Assembly: GCA_016711125.1 (NCBI GenBank)
Contig: JADJTQ010000007.1
Location: 62,001 to 126,000 of the forward strand
Length of the DNA: 64,000 bases
Direction: 5' to 3'
Source: Saprospiraceae bacterium
GTDB taxonomy: Bacteria; Bacteroidota; Bacteroidia; Chitinophagales; Saprospiraceae
Under the pieces are notes generated by a model. The model worked only from the letters and a program-made list of their open reading frames with translations, did no database searches and was not told the DNA's origin. The position numbers and the translations under genes are program-made. Of this stretch, positions 40,147-50,458 are shown piece by piece. Numbering within the stretch: the first letter of the stretch is position 1; each line of letters starts with the position of its first letter.

Positions 40147-41562
40147 TTATTGAGTTAATACCGAAGGATTTGCCAATATCCAGAATTCCCAGGGTTTTAG
40201 TTTAATTGGATCTCCTTTTGTGACATTATATTCCTTTTTTCCGAAAAGTTCACTCATTCCGAAAAGATCTTCAGTAAGTGAGGTGGTGGCATCCTCGTTG
40301 GAACAATTGACTAAGACCATCACCCGATGGCCATCCTTTTCCCGCTTAAATGCGTAAATTTTTTCACCCTCGTTAATTCTTATTAGTTTTCCACCTTCAT
40401 TCCCATTCCAGAGACTTTTATTGAAATGTTTCAATTGGATGAGCTTGGTATAAAAGTCTTCCATCGGATAGTCTTTCCAATTGATTGCATCTTTTTCAAA
40501 AAAGGCAAGTCGCTCATCATTTCTAGATTCCTGACCACTGTAGATGAGAGGTATTCCCTCAAAGGTAAAAGTGAGCGCCGCCATGGCCTCCAAAGCATCG
40601 CCCAGTCGTTCCGGTGCACTTCCAGCCCAACTATTCTCGTCATGATTTGAAGTGAAATTCAAGTGATAGTACCCAGCGGGATTCTCGGAGCGGTCTTTGG
40701 CCAAATAAGAATCAATGTCATTTACCGTTTTCTTGCCAGATGCAATATCGTTGAGCAAGTGATAAAAGGTCCATCCATAGTTAGCTTGAAAACAAGTCTC
40801 GAAATGACTCGGATTTCCTTCGGCTTCGGCCAACATAAACACTGGCTTGATTTGCTCAAGTGCCGGTCTTGCCTGGTCCCAAAAATCATCGGGTACTGAT
40901 CCCGCAACATCACAGCGAAACCCATCAACATCAGCGGCCCTAAGCCAAAATTTCATCGACTCGATCATTGTATTACGCATCGGACCAACATCGTAATTGA
41001 GATCAGCTACATCGGTCCAATCGGTCGGACTGCCATCGTTATTGAGTCCATGTGAGATTGTGTCATTGACATGGCTATACCATTCGGGATGGGTAGTGAC
41101 CCAGGTATGATCCCAGCCCGTATGATTGGGTACCCAATCGAGAATAATGTGCATATTCATTTGATGGATCTCAGCGACCAGATTTCGAAAGTCCTCAAAT
41201 GTGCCAAAATCCGGGTTTACTTTTGTATAATCTGCTATTGAATAGTAGCTTCCCAGAGATCCCTTCCTTTTAGTGATACTGATGGGGTAGATGGGCATCA
41301 TCCAAAGGATGCTTATTCCCATTTTTTTCAATCGTGGCAGATGCGTCCTAAATGCGTCGAAAGTGCCTTCTTCCGTAAATTGACGAATATTCACCTCATA
41401 AACCGAAGAGTTTCGCACCCAAAGCGGCACTTTCATTTGGCGGACCTGAAAAGTCTTGGCTTCCCCTTCCTCCAGCCCAGATGCTGATTCATTTTTACAT
41501 CCAAGCGTATATAATACCGCCATGAGGAGTAGAAGAAATCGCTTGATAGGCCAATATTTCAT
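40147..41562 (-). CDS. Alpha-amylase family (GH13) lipoprotein
   Basis: 471 residues. Lipoprotein signal (LLLLMAVLYTLGC). Catalytic barrel with conserved regions: DWVPNHTGWDH (region I), GFRCDVAGSVPDDFW (nucleophile Asp), MLAEAEGNPSHF (acid Glu) and FTSNHDENSW (third acid). A short beta-sandwich C domain follows. Degrades alpha-glucans at the cell surface or in the periplasm. It lies upstream of a beta-phosphoglucomutase gene on the same strand, consistent with maltose/trehalose or starch use. Not the SusG type, as no SusCD genes are nearby. Confidence 0.92.
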   Translation of the reverse strand: MKYWPIKRFLLLLMAVLYTLGCKNESASGLEEGEAKTFQVRQMKVPLWVRNSSVYEVNIRQFTEEGTFDAFRTHLPRLKKMGISILWMMPIYPISITKRKGSLGSYYSIADYTKVNPDFGTFEDFRNLVAEIHQMNMHIILDWVPNHTGWDHTWVTTHPEWYSHVNDTISHGLNNDGSPTDWTDVADLNYDVGPMRNTMIESMKFWLRAADVDGFRCDVAGSVPDDFWDQARPALEQIKPVFMLAEAEGNPSHFETCFQANYGWTFYHLLNDIASGKKTVNDIDSYLAKDRSENPAGYYHLNFTSNHDENSWAGSAPERLGDALEAMAALTFTFEGIPLIYSGQESRNDERLAFFEKDAINWKDYPMEDFYTKLIQLKHFNKSLWNGNEGGKLIRINEGEKIYAFKREKDGHRVMVLVNCSNEDATTSLTEDLFGMSELFGKKEYNVTKGDPIKLKPWEFWILANPSVLTQ

Positions 41563-41677
41563 AGTTTGGCGATGTGTTTGTGGCTGTAAAAATAGAATTC
41601 TACATCAATTTATCAGCCTGTATCTTGCAACCATCCTAAATCCTTGTTGATCAGAGGCTTCCTATTCTTGGGTTAGT

Positions 41678-42337
41678 TTATGTAAGTATGATATTCATGA
41701 TTTGAGTTGGATCCAGGTCAACAAAACTATCAATTGTCAAGTCGGCCTGAATTACCTGAGCCGGTTGACCCATACCAACTACCCTCATTCCAGCCTCTTT
41801 TGCTGCTTTGATACCACTAAATGCATCTTCAAAGACGAGGCATTGCTGGGGCTTTACCACTAGCATATCGCTAACCTTCAGGTATACATCAGGGAAAGGC
41901 TTGCCTCTTAAAATATCATTCGCATCCAACATTGCATCAAATAGCTCATCAATCTTCAAACGGTTTAGAGTTGCCCGTGCATTTTTACTTGAAGACGCCA
42001 TTCCAATTTTTAATCCGGATGTCTTTGCATTTAAAATAAATTCATAAACTCCTGGAAGCATATCGCCTCGAGTGAGATTACTGATCATGTCTAAATAGAT
42101 ATTGTTCTTTTTCTCACATAGAAGTCCTTTGTCTTGTTCGGAAAATGATTGTCCGGATAATGCTAACAGGATATTGAGAGAAGTCATTCTATTTGCACCT
42201 TTTAACTGCTCATTGTCTTCTTCACGGAAATCATAGTTAAATGACTTTGCAAGTATTTTCCAAGAAGCATAATGGTGGTGGGTTGTATCAACGATAATCC
42301 CGTCCAGATCAAATATAAAAGCCTCGATTATTTTCAT
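41678..42337 (-). CDS. pgmB: Beta-phosphoglucomutase (HAD superfamily)
   Basis: 219 residues. HAD motifs: FDLDGIIVDTTHHHYASW (nucleophile and general acid Asp, with the substrate-specific HxxxW region), GMASSSKNARATL (motif II) and VFEDAFSGIKAAKEAGM (metal site). Converts beta-glucose 1-phosphate to glucose 6-phosphate after maltose or trehalose phosphorolysis. The adjacent amylase fits that pathway, although no phosphorylase gene is in the window. Confidence 0.85.
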   Translation of the reverse strand: MKIIEAFIFDLDGIIVDTTHHHYASWKILAKSFNYDFREEDNEQLKGANRMTSLNILLALSGQSFSEQDKGLLCEKKNNIYLDMISNLTRGDMLPGVYEFILNAKTSGLKIGMASSSKNARATLNRLKIDELFDAMLDANDILRGKPFPDVYLKVSDMLVVKPQQCLVFEDAFSGIKAAKEAGMRVVGMGQPAQVIQADLTIDSFVDLDPTQIMNIILT

Positions 42338-42429
42338 GAGTTGCCAAAGGTAAGCTATTTAAAAATGCACCTCATTCTCAATTTTGGCAAAAAAACAATC
42401 AGGACTGTAAGGTAGATGGGCGCACAATA

Positions 42430-43050
42430 CTATTCTACGTGCGCGCGAATATTCCAGTTGATATTGACCTCTTCCTCAGAAAAATCGTAAAAGGTAGTCC
42501 ATCCAGGATTGTTATTTCCAAATAATCCATACATGTCTCCATTTGGGATCCGGGGCCCGGTGTCACAGCCAATCACCCGCAAATCGCGATCTCCAACCTC
42601 GATCTCAAAAGCAACCCAAAACCCATCATCAATAACTTCGGTGAGGGCATCGAGCTGATAGGTGTTCCAGCTGTTATTTGAAACTTTATTTAAAATAGTC
42701 TCATAGATTAAGTTTCCTGGTAGATCAGGATCTGATGCATTCCATGCAAATACCAGTAGTTTGAATCCATCGGGTCGTTGCGAAACATAAAAATCAACGC
42801 TAGTTAGTTTCTTTCCGGTAAGATTGGACGATTGAATCAGATACCTTGGAAACTTGACAGCTGCATACGAAATCCCGCGGGCTAAAATGGGGGCGGATTG
42901 ATTTGTGCCATCATAGTGTAATGTCGACTCAGTGACAATAGGTTCTTCTTCATCTTTTCGACAAGAGAGCAGGACCAGAACTGACAATAATAATACAGAC
43001 CGTACCATACCTTTTTTAGAGAAAACGATTGGACGAATATTCGTGTTCAC
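42430..43050 (-). CDS. Lipoprotein of unknown function
   Basis: 206 residues as drawn. A lipoprotein signal ends in VLVLLSC, and an internal Met at 43008 gives a more normal signal length than the Met at 43050. The mature part is beta-rich (AWNASDPDLPGNLIYETIL, DGFWVAFEIEVGDRDLRVIG), resembling a sugar-binding or jelly-roll-like domain; I do not assign a family. No T9SS sorting domain. Confidence 0.6.
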   Translation of the reverse strand: MNTNIRPIVFSKKGMVRSVLLLSVLVLLSCRKDEEEPIVTESTLHYDGTNQSAPILARGISYAAVKFPRYLIQSSNLTGKKLTSVDFYVSQRPDGFKLLVFAWNASDPDLPGNLIYETILNKVSNNSWNTYQLDALTEVIDDGFWVAFEIEVGDRDLRVIGCDTGPRIPNGDMYGLFGNNNPGWTTFYDFSEEEVNINWNIRAHVE

Positions 43051-43163
43051 TGCTACTGGCTTAAAGTTTTCTTAATGTTTAAAACAGAGACCTAGGTCAG
43101 GATCTGCTTTGATGTGGTGAGAAGTAAGTTATTGGTCAGATAGTGAATGAAAAATTCAAATTA

Positions 43164-43924
43164 TCAACGGGTGAATACCCATTCCTTTTCGGAAGAGAGT
43201 CCAGGATTAAATAAGTAACCTTCCAAATTAAAGCCTTGAATTTCCATAGGATCGGTGATCTTATTTTTTACAATATACCTCGTCATATAGCCCCGCGCCT
43301 TTTTTGCATTGAAACTGATAAACTTATATTGGTCATCTCTTAATTCCAAAAATTGAAAATTGTACAGATCTCCATTTATTTTTTTTAGATCAACAGACTT
43401 AAAATATTCCTGAGAGGCAAGGTTAATGATCGCCTTGCCACCGGAAGATTTAAGATCTTCCTGAATTTTTTTTGCAATGCGATCGCCCCAGAAATCATAT
43501 AAATCTTTACCTCGCTTGGTTTTCAATTTGGTACCCATTTCTAAGCGGTATGGTTGCATCACATCTAAAGGCCGTAAAAGGCCATAGAGACCTGAAAGCA
43601 TCCGAACATGTTCCTGAGCAAATTCAATATCTTTTTCATCGAATGACTCTGCATCAAGACCCACGTAAACATCCCCGGTAAAGGCGTACATCGCTTGTTT
43701 TGCATCGTCTTTGGTAGGAACCTCCCTAAAAGACTTAAATCGTGCAACATTGAGATCTGCCAGTTTGTCACTTATGTTCATCAGATTCTTCAGGTCTTCC
43801 GCACTCTTTTTTTCATAGTAGTGGCCAATTCAAAAGTATCCTTCTTAAATCTTGGCTGAGTGCGGGACAAACCTGACCTGGGATTAAAATCCAAAGATTT
43901 TGCCGGTGATAGTAAAATAATCAT
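43164..43924 (-). CDS. yaaA: YaaA family (peroxide stress, DUF328), frameshifted
   Basis: About 253 residues when joined. Starts MIILLSPAKSLDF, the typical YaaA N-terminus. The frame breaks at an A7 run on the coding strand near 43810-43816; A8 restores MKKKSAEDLKNLMNIS. Then ALYAFTGDVYVGLDA-like and LSGLYGLLRPLDVMQPYRLEMGTKL, and NLASQEYFKSVD, all diagnostic. In E. coli YaaA lowers free iron and limits oxidative DNA damage. Standard length. Confidence 0.92.
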
Positions 43925-44088
43925 GGTGAGTTGGTTTGCCACACAAAAATATCAATTATAAGCACAATATGAAAAATTCGCACATTCTCCTATTGATAAG
44001 CTTGATTGGACAAAATAGAGTAATACTGACGAAGGTAGCCGATGTCTGGCTTATTCCGGAATGAAGCTTTTAAGGTAGAGTTCAGCTT

Positions 44089-44124
44089 AAAAAAAAGTCC
44101 CATGGAGTTTGCTCCACAGGACTT
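44089..44124 (-). terminator. Intrinsic terminator after the DUF1573 gene
   Basis: On the minus strand AAGTCC..TGGAG / CTCCA..GGACTT forms a stem with a small internal loop, followed by a T8 run. It lies about 25 bases after the gene stops. Confidence 0.8.
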
Positions 44125-44148
44125 CCAATTAATATCTTGTTTTGCGTA

Positions 44149-44626
44149 CTAGAAAATGGAACCTTCTTTGGACGGAACACTCTCTTCCGGCAGTTCCTCA
44201 TTGACCTTTCCTTTGATTGTCAGTACAGTTTTTTCTTCGTTTATATTTGTAGTTAGGGTCACTGTTTTGGTAAATTGACCGATACGCTGAGTATCATAGC
44301 GCACATCTATTGAACCAGTCTCACCCGGTAAGATTGGCTCTTTTGGATAGTCCGGTACAGTACAGCCACAACTGCCCTTCGCGCTCTTGATTACCAAAGG
44401 CTCCAAACCATCGTTTACAAACATGAATTTTCTCAAAGGGTCAGCTCCTTTGGCTATATCGCCATAGTCAACCACCATTGTTTCAAAGGTCATCTTTGGT
44501 CCATTGGTAGAAATTACAGCATCAGAAGCTTGTTTTTTGGCACTATCGGTGACCTTCGCAACATCTTGAGCTGACATAACACCAACAATCATAAAGAGAC
44601 CAAGGGTAAAGACTATTTTTTTTCAT
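44149..44626 (-). CDS. DUF1573 domain secreted protein, start frameshifted
   Basis: About 158 residues when joined. An ATG at 44626 with an A8 run directly after it is out of frame by one base; with A7 it reads MKKIVFTLGLFMIVGVMSAQ, a proper signal peptide, so the true start is there. The mature part carries a DUF1573 Ig-like domain (about 50-140) with FVNDGLEPLVIKSAKGSCGC and GSIDVRYDTQRIGQFTKT. These domains occur in many secreted Bacteroidota proteins of unknown function. Confidence 0.85.
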
Positions 44627-44806
44627 TGTTTTTCTTTTTAAAGCTTTAAAGGTATTAAACTACCATTAATTTTTAATGAGTTTTCCAATTTTAATGGCTT
44701 TTAGCAGGCTAAAACCATCATTTTCACTATTGAAACGAAAACCAGGCCAATTTATGTTCCCGACCGGGCACGAAATTTGAAAGAAACTTCACTGCGGGTA
44801 CCTTTT

Positions 44807-44836
44807 TTTGAATCTGCGCAAATGATGCTATCTTTG
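44807..44836 (+). promoter_or_regulatory. Bacteroidota-type promoter for the E1 gene
   Basis: TTTG at 44807-44810 and TATCTTTG at 44829-44836, an 18-base spacer, match the -33 TTG and -7 TAnnTTTG consensus. The E1 start lies 60 bases downstream of the second element. Confidence 0.5.
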
Positions 44837-44896
44837 ACTTACGGAGTAGATTACCAATGCCAATTTGGTGTTTAGCCGGCAAAATTCTATAATCTG

Positions 44897-47318
44897 TTGA
44901 TGGAGAATACTGTTTTTCAACCTCTTTACGACCTTGACTCTGCTACCAGTGACGAGTCATTTCAAAAGGAGGTACTTAACGATTATTACATATGTTGTGT
45001 TTCCAGAGAAGCTTCGATTTTGGCAAGGAAAGAGGTTCTCACCGGAAAGGGAAAATTTGGAATTACGGGTGATGGTAAAGAGGTTGCGCAAGTAGCTCTG
45101 GCTAAGGCGATTAAAAAAGGTGATTGGCGTTCAGGATATTATCGGGATCAAACTTTACTTTTTGCTTTAGGTGAAGCATCAGTAGAAGAATATTTTGCCC
45201 AATTGTATGCTGATCCCTACAATGATCCTTTTTCATCTGGACGTCAGATGATGACTCATTTTGCATCAAGGTTAGTGGATGAAAAGGGCAATTGGACCGA
45301 CCATATGCACCAGTTTAACAGCTCATCTGATGTATCGTGTACAGCTGGCCAAATGGGAAGAGCAGTCGGTCTGGCCCTGGCATCAAAAAAATATCGGAAT
45401 TCTTCAGTACTTGATCAGGAAGGGTTTTCGGAAAAAGGTCAGGAGGTTGTAGTTTGTACCATCGGTGATGGCAGCACCAGTGAAGGTGCCTTCTGGGAGT
45501 GTGTCAATGCTGCCTGTGTCATGCGTATACCTATAGCCTTTTGTGTTTGGGATGATGGCTATGCCATATCTGTACCTACCACCTATCAGACCACCAAAGG
45601 AAGCATTTCAAGGGCGATGGAGGGTCTTTTGATCGAGGATTCCGCAGGAACTGGGATGCGCATTTACGTTGCTGAAGCCTGGGACTATCCGGGGCTTTGC
45701 GAAATGTTTGCCACGGGTGTGGACAAAATTAGACAAAGTCAAATACCAGCTCTATTTCATGTCCGGAACGCAACGCAACCTCTTGGTCATAGTACTTCAG
45801 GTTCACATGAACGATACAAACCAGCAGGGAGAATTTTATGGGAGCGTGAAATGGATTGCATTGTTGCTTTCGAAGCTTGGATCGTCCATCATAAGATTAT
45901 CGATCATGATAGTTTAATCGAGATCCGTAAAAAAGCTAAATTTTATGCCCGGGAGTGCAAGAAAAGGGCATGGAATCAATATATCAAGCCGGTCTTGCAA
46001 GATCGCGATACCCTAAGAAGACTTATCGAAAAGATCAGGCTAAAACTCCGGTTTTGTCTCGTTGTATAAATCAATTAGCTCATCTGATGCAGCCTTATCG
46101 CAGTGAGCTGATTGCTTTGGCTAGACAAGCCTATTACGATCTGGCAGCCCAGGATCCATTGGCGGCCGAAGATCTCGGCGAGTTTATTCAAATAAAATTC
46201 AAACAGCAGGATGATTTCTATGGCTCGCACCTTTATACCGAAAATGAAAATTCTGCATTGAGGGTACGGGAAATTAATGCTAGCTATGATGGAGATTGTC
46301 CGGTGGTGAATGGCTTTGAAATACTCAATAAATATTTTGACTCTGCTTTTGAAAGATATCCCAAACTTTTGGCTTTTGGAGAGGACGTGGGACGATTGGG
46401 TGATGTCAATCAAGGGATGATGAATATGCAGGCCAAGTATGGAGAAGGCCGGGTGTTTGACTCCGGCTTAAGGGAGTGGACTATAGTAGGTCAAGCCATT
46501 GGTTTGGCCATGAGAGGATTTCGACCGATAGCAGAAATTCAATATCTCGATTACCTGGTCTATGGCATGGCTCCCCTAACTGACGACTTAGCAACCCTAA
46601 GCTACCGGACCAAAGGGATTCAAAAAGCTCCTGCGATCATCCGCACCCGAGGTCATCGCCTTGAAGGTATTTGGCATACAGGCTCTCCTATGGCTATGCT
46701 GCTGCATAGTTTTAGGGGTATCTATATCCTTGTGCCACGCAACATGGTTCAGGCTGCAGGTATGTACGAAACGATGTTGCGATCATCAGATCCTGCATTT
46801 TGGTGGAGTGCCTCAATGGATATAGACATAAAGAAATGATCCCTTCAAATATGGGTGAGTATACAGTTCCTCTGGGTAAGGTGGATATTTTACAATCAGG
46901 ACACCATCTCACGATTGTCACCTATGGAGCGTGCGTGAGGATATGTGAAAAAGCTTTAGAAGTGCTTCATAGCAAAGGAATACGACCCGAATTAATCGAT
47001 GTGCAGACCCTGAATCCCTTTGACCTGGGACAAGAGATTCTTAAATCATTGAAAAAAACAAACCGCATTTTATTCGTTGATGAAGATGTCCCAGGAGGAG
47101 CTACCGCTTATATGGTGCAGGAAATCATTGAAAACAGGGGAGGCTTTGACTATTTAGAGATTTCTCCCCGAACATTGACGGCAAAGGAGCATCGTACACC
47201 ATACGGATCTGACGGCGATTATTATGCAAAGCCGAATGCCGAAGATGTCGTGGAAATTGTTTATGCTATGATGCGTGAGTGCGATCCTGTGCAATTTCCA
47301 TTGGTAAGTTTATCTTAG
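44897..47318 (+). CDS. Fused alpha/beta E1 component of a 2-oxoacid dehydrogenase, two frameshifts
   Basis: About 807 residues when joined. The alpha half carries the thiamine diphosphate motif CTIGDGSTSEGAFWE ending at CVWDDGYAISVP, and HVRNATQPLGHSTSGSHE. The beta half has LLAFGEDVGRLGDVNQGM, PIAEIQYLDYL and the C-terminal transketolase-like domain VTYGACVRICEKALE with VDEDVPGGATAYM. Breaks: A4 near 46030 (A5 restores IEKDQAKTPVL) and T4 near 46799-46802 (T5 restores PAFLVECLNGYR). Fused E1 of this kind is typical of Bacteroidota and is usually annotated as branched-chain 2-oxoacid dehydrogenase E1. E2 and E3 are not in the window. Confidence 0.9.
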
Positions 47319-47365
47319 CCCCTCAATTGATGAATCCGTTTTCTTCAAAATTCTAATATTGCCGG

Positions 47366-48094
47366 GTGACAAAGAGTTTAGTAATTATCCCTACTTACAA
47401 TGAGAAGGAAAATATTGCCAAGATTATCCTGGCCGTTTCTTCCCTGCCAGTGCCTTTTCACATATTGATTGTAGATGATGGATCACCAGATGGCACCGCT
47501 GAGATAGTTAAAGATCTCCAGCCGAAGTATCCGGAACGTTTGCACCTCATGCAGAGAAAAGGAAAATTGGGTTTAGGTACCGCCTATATCGCTGGATTTA
47601 AATGGGGTCTTAAACGTCAATATGATTATCTTTTTGAAATGGATGCGGATTTCTCGCATAATCCTCATGATCTGGTGAGATTATTCAAAGCCTTGCATGA
47701 AGCTGGTAATGATTTGGTTGTTGGGTCAAGATATTGTAAAGGAGGAAAAGTGAAAAATTGGCCTTGGGACCGGATTGTCTTATCTTACGGAGCATCACTG
47801 TACACCCGATGTATTACCTGGATGCCTGTAAAAGATCCAACAGCCGGATTTATTGGGTACCGTCATACAGTATTGGCGGCTATTCCGTTAGACCGGATTC
47901 GATTTGTGGGCTATGCGTTTCAAATTGAAATGAAGTTTTCAGCCTATCTCCGTGACTTTAAGATCAAGGAAGTGCCCATTACTTTTGTTGACCGAATTGA
48001 AGGCACTTCGAAGTTATCGTCTGGTATCATTAGTGAAGCAGTTTTCGGGGTATTAAAAATGAGGTTAAAAAGTTTTTTAGGGGAATATCCTTGA
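47366..48094 (+). CDS. GT2 glycosyltransferase, polyprenol-phosphate mannose synthase-like
   Basis: 242 residues from a GTG start. GT-A fold motifs: VIIPTYNEKENIAKII, LIVDDGSPDGTAEIV, FEMDADFSHNP (the DxD-like metal site), VVGSRYCKGGKV, DPTAGFIGYRH and the C-terminal FVDRIEGTSKLSSGII. Closest to DPM1-type enzymes that charge polyprenyl phosphate with mannose or a related sugar at the inner membrane. No C-terminal membrane helices, as in the soluble DPM1 form. Confidence 0.9.
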   Translation: MTKSLVIIPTYNEKENIAKIILAVSSLPVPFHILIVDDGSPDGTAEIVKDLQPKYPERLHLMQRKGKLGLGTAYIAGFKWGLKRQYDYLFEMDADFSHNPHDLVRLFKALHEAGNDLVVGSRYCKGGKVKNWPWDRIVLSYGASLYTRCITWMPVKDPTAGFIGYRHTVLAAIPLDRIRFVGYAFQIEMKFSAYLRDFKIKEVPITFVDRIEGTSKLSSGIISEAVFGVLKMRLKSFLGEYP

Positions 48095-48135
48095 AGAGCT
48101 GACTCGCCAATTGGTAATTCACTATGGTCTTGAAC

Positions 48136-48531
48136 TATCAGTCTCTGCGAGCTCCGCGTCCTCTGCAAGAGGTCACTTCAGTTTTATGTATCTTACAAAG
48201 TTCGGCGAGATCGCAAAGATTTTAGGATTGCCGGTAATTCAGTGCTTTTCGACAGATCTCAGTTTCGATTAAACCTTCCTTCATTCTAGGTATCAGTCTC
48301 TGCGAGCTCCGAGTCCTCTGCGAGAGGCCACTTCATTTTTTATTTACCTCACAAAGTTTGCTGAGACCACAAAGATTTTAGGATGGCAGATAATGGAGTG
48401 CTTTTGACAGATCTCATTTTCGATTAAACCTTCCTTCATTCTAGTAATGAGGCTCTGCGAGCTCCTTGTCCTCTGCGATAGGTCACTTCATTTTTATTAT
48501 CTCACAAAGTTCGGTGAGACCGTAAAGATTT
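48136..48531. repeat. Three tandem copies of a 155-bp intergenic repeat (last partial)
   Basis: Copies begin near 48136, 48291 and 48446, exactly 155 bases apart. Each opens with CTCTGCGAGCTCC..TCCTCTGCGAGAGG, continues through CTCACAAAGTT..GAGACC..AAAGATTTT and, in the first two, ends with GACAGATCTCA and CGATTAAACCTTCCTTCATT. The third copy stops near 48531 where the KAS III-like gene ends. Copies differ at scattered positions. No coding sense. Confidence 0.85.
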
Positions 48532-49528
48532 TTAAACAGGATCAAAGTCGAAAAGCTGCAGCGGCAAATGCCAGGCCTCCACCTGACCCGATAAAAAAGC
48601 CAGATCACCTTCTTTTAGGAGTCCTTTTTCCTTAGCATCGTGCAAAGCCATCGGTATACAAGCCGAGCCCGTATAACCATACTGATGCATGATCGTATGC
48701 GCTTTTTTCGTTCGACACCCAGGCGATCCATCGTCTCCCATATTGAATAAATATTAATCTGGGTGATAAAAAATGGTCGACCTCGGTTGGTAGTATCGAT
48801 AAGTCACCGGCAAGCTCAAGGATCAACCTGGTCCAGGTATCTGGATTAATAGAAGGAGGAAATTTCTTCACAAATTGCAATTGATGTCGGTGATCAGTCA
48901 TCATAGTGCGGTCCAATGGTTGTTTGGTGCCACCTCCATAGATACCCATCCAGTTGTGATATTGGCCGTCGGTCAGGAGTCTGCTGGCTAACCATCCAAA
49001 GCCTGGTTTTTTGCTCCCGTATATGACTAAAGCTCCAGCTCCGTCAGCAAAAAGAGTTGCCGTTTTTTTGTCTTGAAGATTGAGATGTTTGCTCATAGCA
49101 TAAGCACCTATCACCAGAATGTAACGATAGCGCTCATCAGCCTGAATGTATTTTGCCGCCAGATCAATTGCAGTAACAAAACCAGCACATGCTGCATTTA
49201 TATCAAAAGTTCCCGCATTAGTAGCTCCAATACGATGTTGAACTACTGTAGCGGTGGCTGGTGACACGTATTCGGGGGTGTCAGTTGCGACAACAATAAG
49301 GTCTAGATCTGTAGCTTTAATATGGGCATTAGTCAGCGCTTGTATAGCGGCACCACAGGCTAGATCTGCGGTGCTTTGTTGAGAGTCACACCAATGCCGG
49401 CTATAAATCTGAACATGTTCCCGCAACCACGAATCAACATCTTCGCCATAGAGGATATTAAAATACTGATTATCCACTATTTTTTCAGGCACATCACTTC
49501 CGGTCGACAAGATAACTGCTTGACGCAT
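48532..49528 (-). CDS. KAS III (FabH)-like thiolase-fold protein, two frameshifts
   Basis: About 331 residues when joined. Thiolase fold with the active-site Cys in NAACAGFVTAIDLA and ATLFADGAGALVI. Two short-run contractions (T6 near 48766-48771 and A6 near 48702-48707 on the coding strand) hide the C-terminal half; corrected it reads EVDHFFITQINIYSIWE and MHQYGYTGSACIPMAL. Where FabH has His (PHQAN) this has Thr (ITQIN); where FabH has Asn (YGNTSA) this has Tyr (YGYTGS). So it is unlikely to be the fatty-acid initiation enzyme. It is co-directional with phaE/phaC and the hydrolase, with three bases to the hydrolase stop. Confidence 0.75.
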
Positions 49529-49531
49529 GGT

Positions 49532-50386
49532 CTAATTTTGAAAATCAATAATGCTTTGGTTTACTTCATCGGCCTGCTCCCAATGCACAAAATGGCCTGC
49601 GTCTGGTATCATCTTTAATTGACTATTCTTGATTTTCTCTTGACCGCTTCTAGCTATTTGTAAAGTGGATAATTGGGGATGGAGAAATCGGTTAGGTATC
49701 ATTTGATCTTGTTGACCAAATAAGATTAACACCGGCATTCTTAATTCTGATAGCTGATCCAAAACTTCTTCATTCAACATACTATTGACATTAAAAGAAA
49801 GAGTGTGACAATATCTGGGGAAGTCGTGGGATTGATATATTTTTTGATAATCCTTCTTGAATTTCATATCCTGTTCGGTGAAGTTTAGGAAATTGGACTG
49901 TATGCTGTTGGAAAACTGTTCGACGCTAAGCATTTTTAAGAAATCAGCATGATATATTTTTCGAAGCCACTCTTTTTCATTAGACGAGAAACTTTCAAAA
50001 CCAGAGGGAGAAATCAAAACCAATTTCTCAAATAGTCTTGGTTTTTTCAGTGCAGCCATTATCGCAATCTGTGCACCCATTGAATGCCCGATCAAGGTTA
50101 CCTTTTTTAAAGCTAATTTTGCGATACAGGCTAGAATGACCTGAGCATAGTATGGAAGCGTATAATCAAGGTCCACAGTACTTGATTGACCATATCCAGG
50201 TAAATCAATGCAGATGCAACGGCTTGTTTTTGCAATGGATTGAGTATTTCGTAACCAGATTTCTTTCGTACTTCCCAAACCGTGGACAAAAAGAAGGGTA
50301 GAATTACCTTTGCCGATGTCTGAATACCCAATCTCCAGAGAGGGAGTTAGTTTTAAAAGATCGGTTGATTTCTGTTTACGGATCAT
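49532..50386 (-). CDS. Alpha/beta hydrolase in the PHA locus
   Basis: 284 residues. Catalytic triad visible: nucleophile Ser in LIGHSMGAQIAIM, Asp in LFGQQDQMIPN, His in MIPDAGHFVHWEQ. Oxyanion region LFVHGLGSTKEIW. No signal peptide, so cytoplasmic. It follows phaC across a strong terminator and precedes the KAS III-like gene by three bases. Possible roles are a thioesterase, an esterase or an intracellular PHA depolymerase; the sequence does not decide. Confidence 0.8.
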   Translation of the reverse strand: MIRKQKSTDLLKLTPSLEIGYSDIGKGNSTLLFVHGLGSTKEIWLRNTQSIAKTSRCICIDLPGYGQSSTVDLDYTLPYYAQVILACIAKLALKKVTLIGHSMGAQIAIMAALKKPRLFEKLVLISPSGFESFSSNEKEWLRKIYHADFLKMLSVEQFSNSIQSNFLNFTEQDMKFKKDYQKIYQSHDFPRYCHTLSFNVNSMLNEEVLDQLSELRMPVLILFGQQDQMIPNRFLHPQLSTLQIARSGQEKIKNSQLKMIPDAGHFVHWEQADEVNQSIIDFQN

Positions 50387-50400
50387 CGTGGCATTAATAT

Positions 50401-50432
50401 AAAAAAGGAACCGGAATTCCGGTTCCTTTTTT
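50401..50432. terminator. Perfect 32-bp palindrome, intrinsic terminator after phaC
   Basis: AAAAAAGGAACCGGAA and its exact complement form a 16-base-pair stem ending in T6 on either strand. It lies just after phaC and before the hydrolase gene on the minus strand, so hydrolase transcription probably needs read-through or its own start. Confidence 0.85.
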
Positions 50433-50458
50433 ACTTAGCTCAATCTTCACTTAATTTA

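Noticed and set aside
44897..47318. Programmed frameshift in the E1 gene
   Set aside because: The same kind of one-base run change affects many unrelated genes here, and no slippery-site/pseudoknot pattern stands out.
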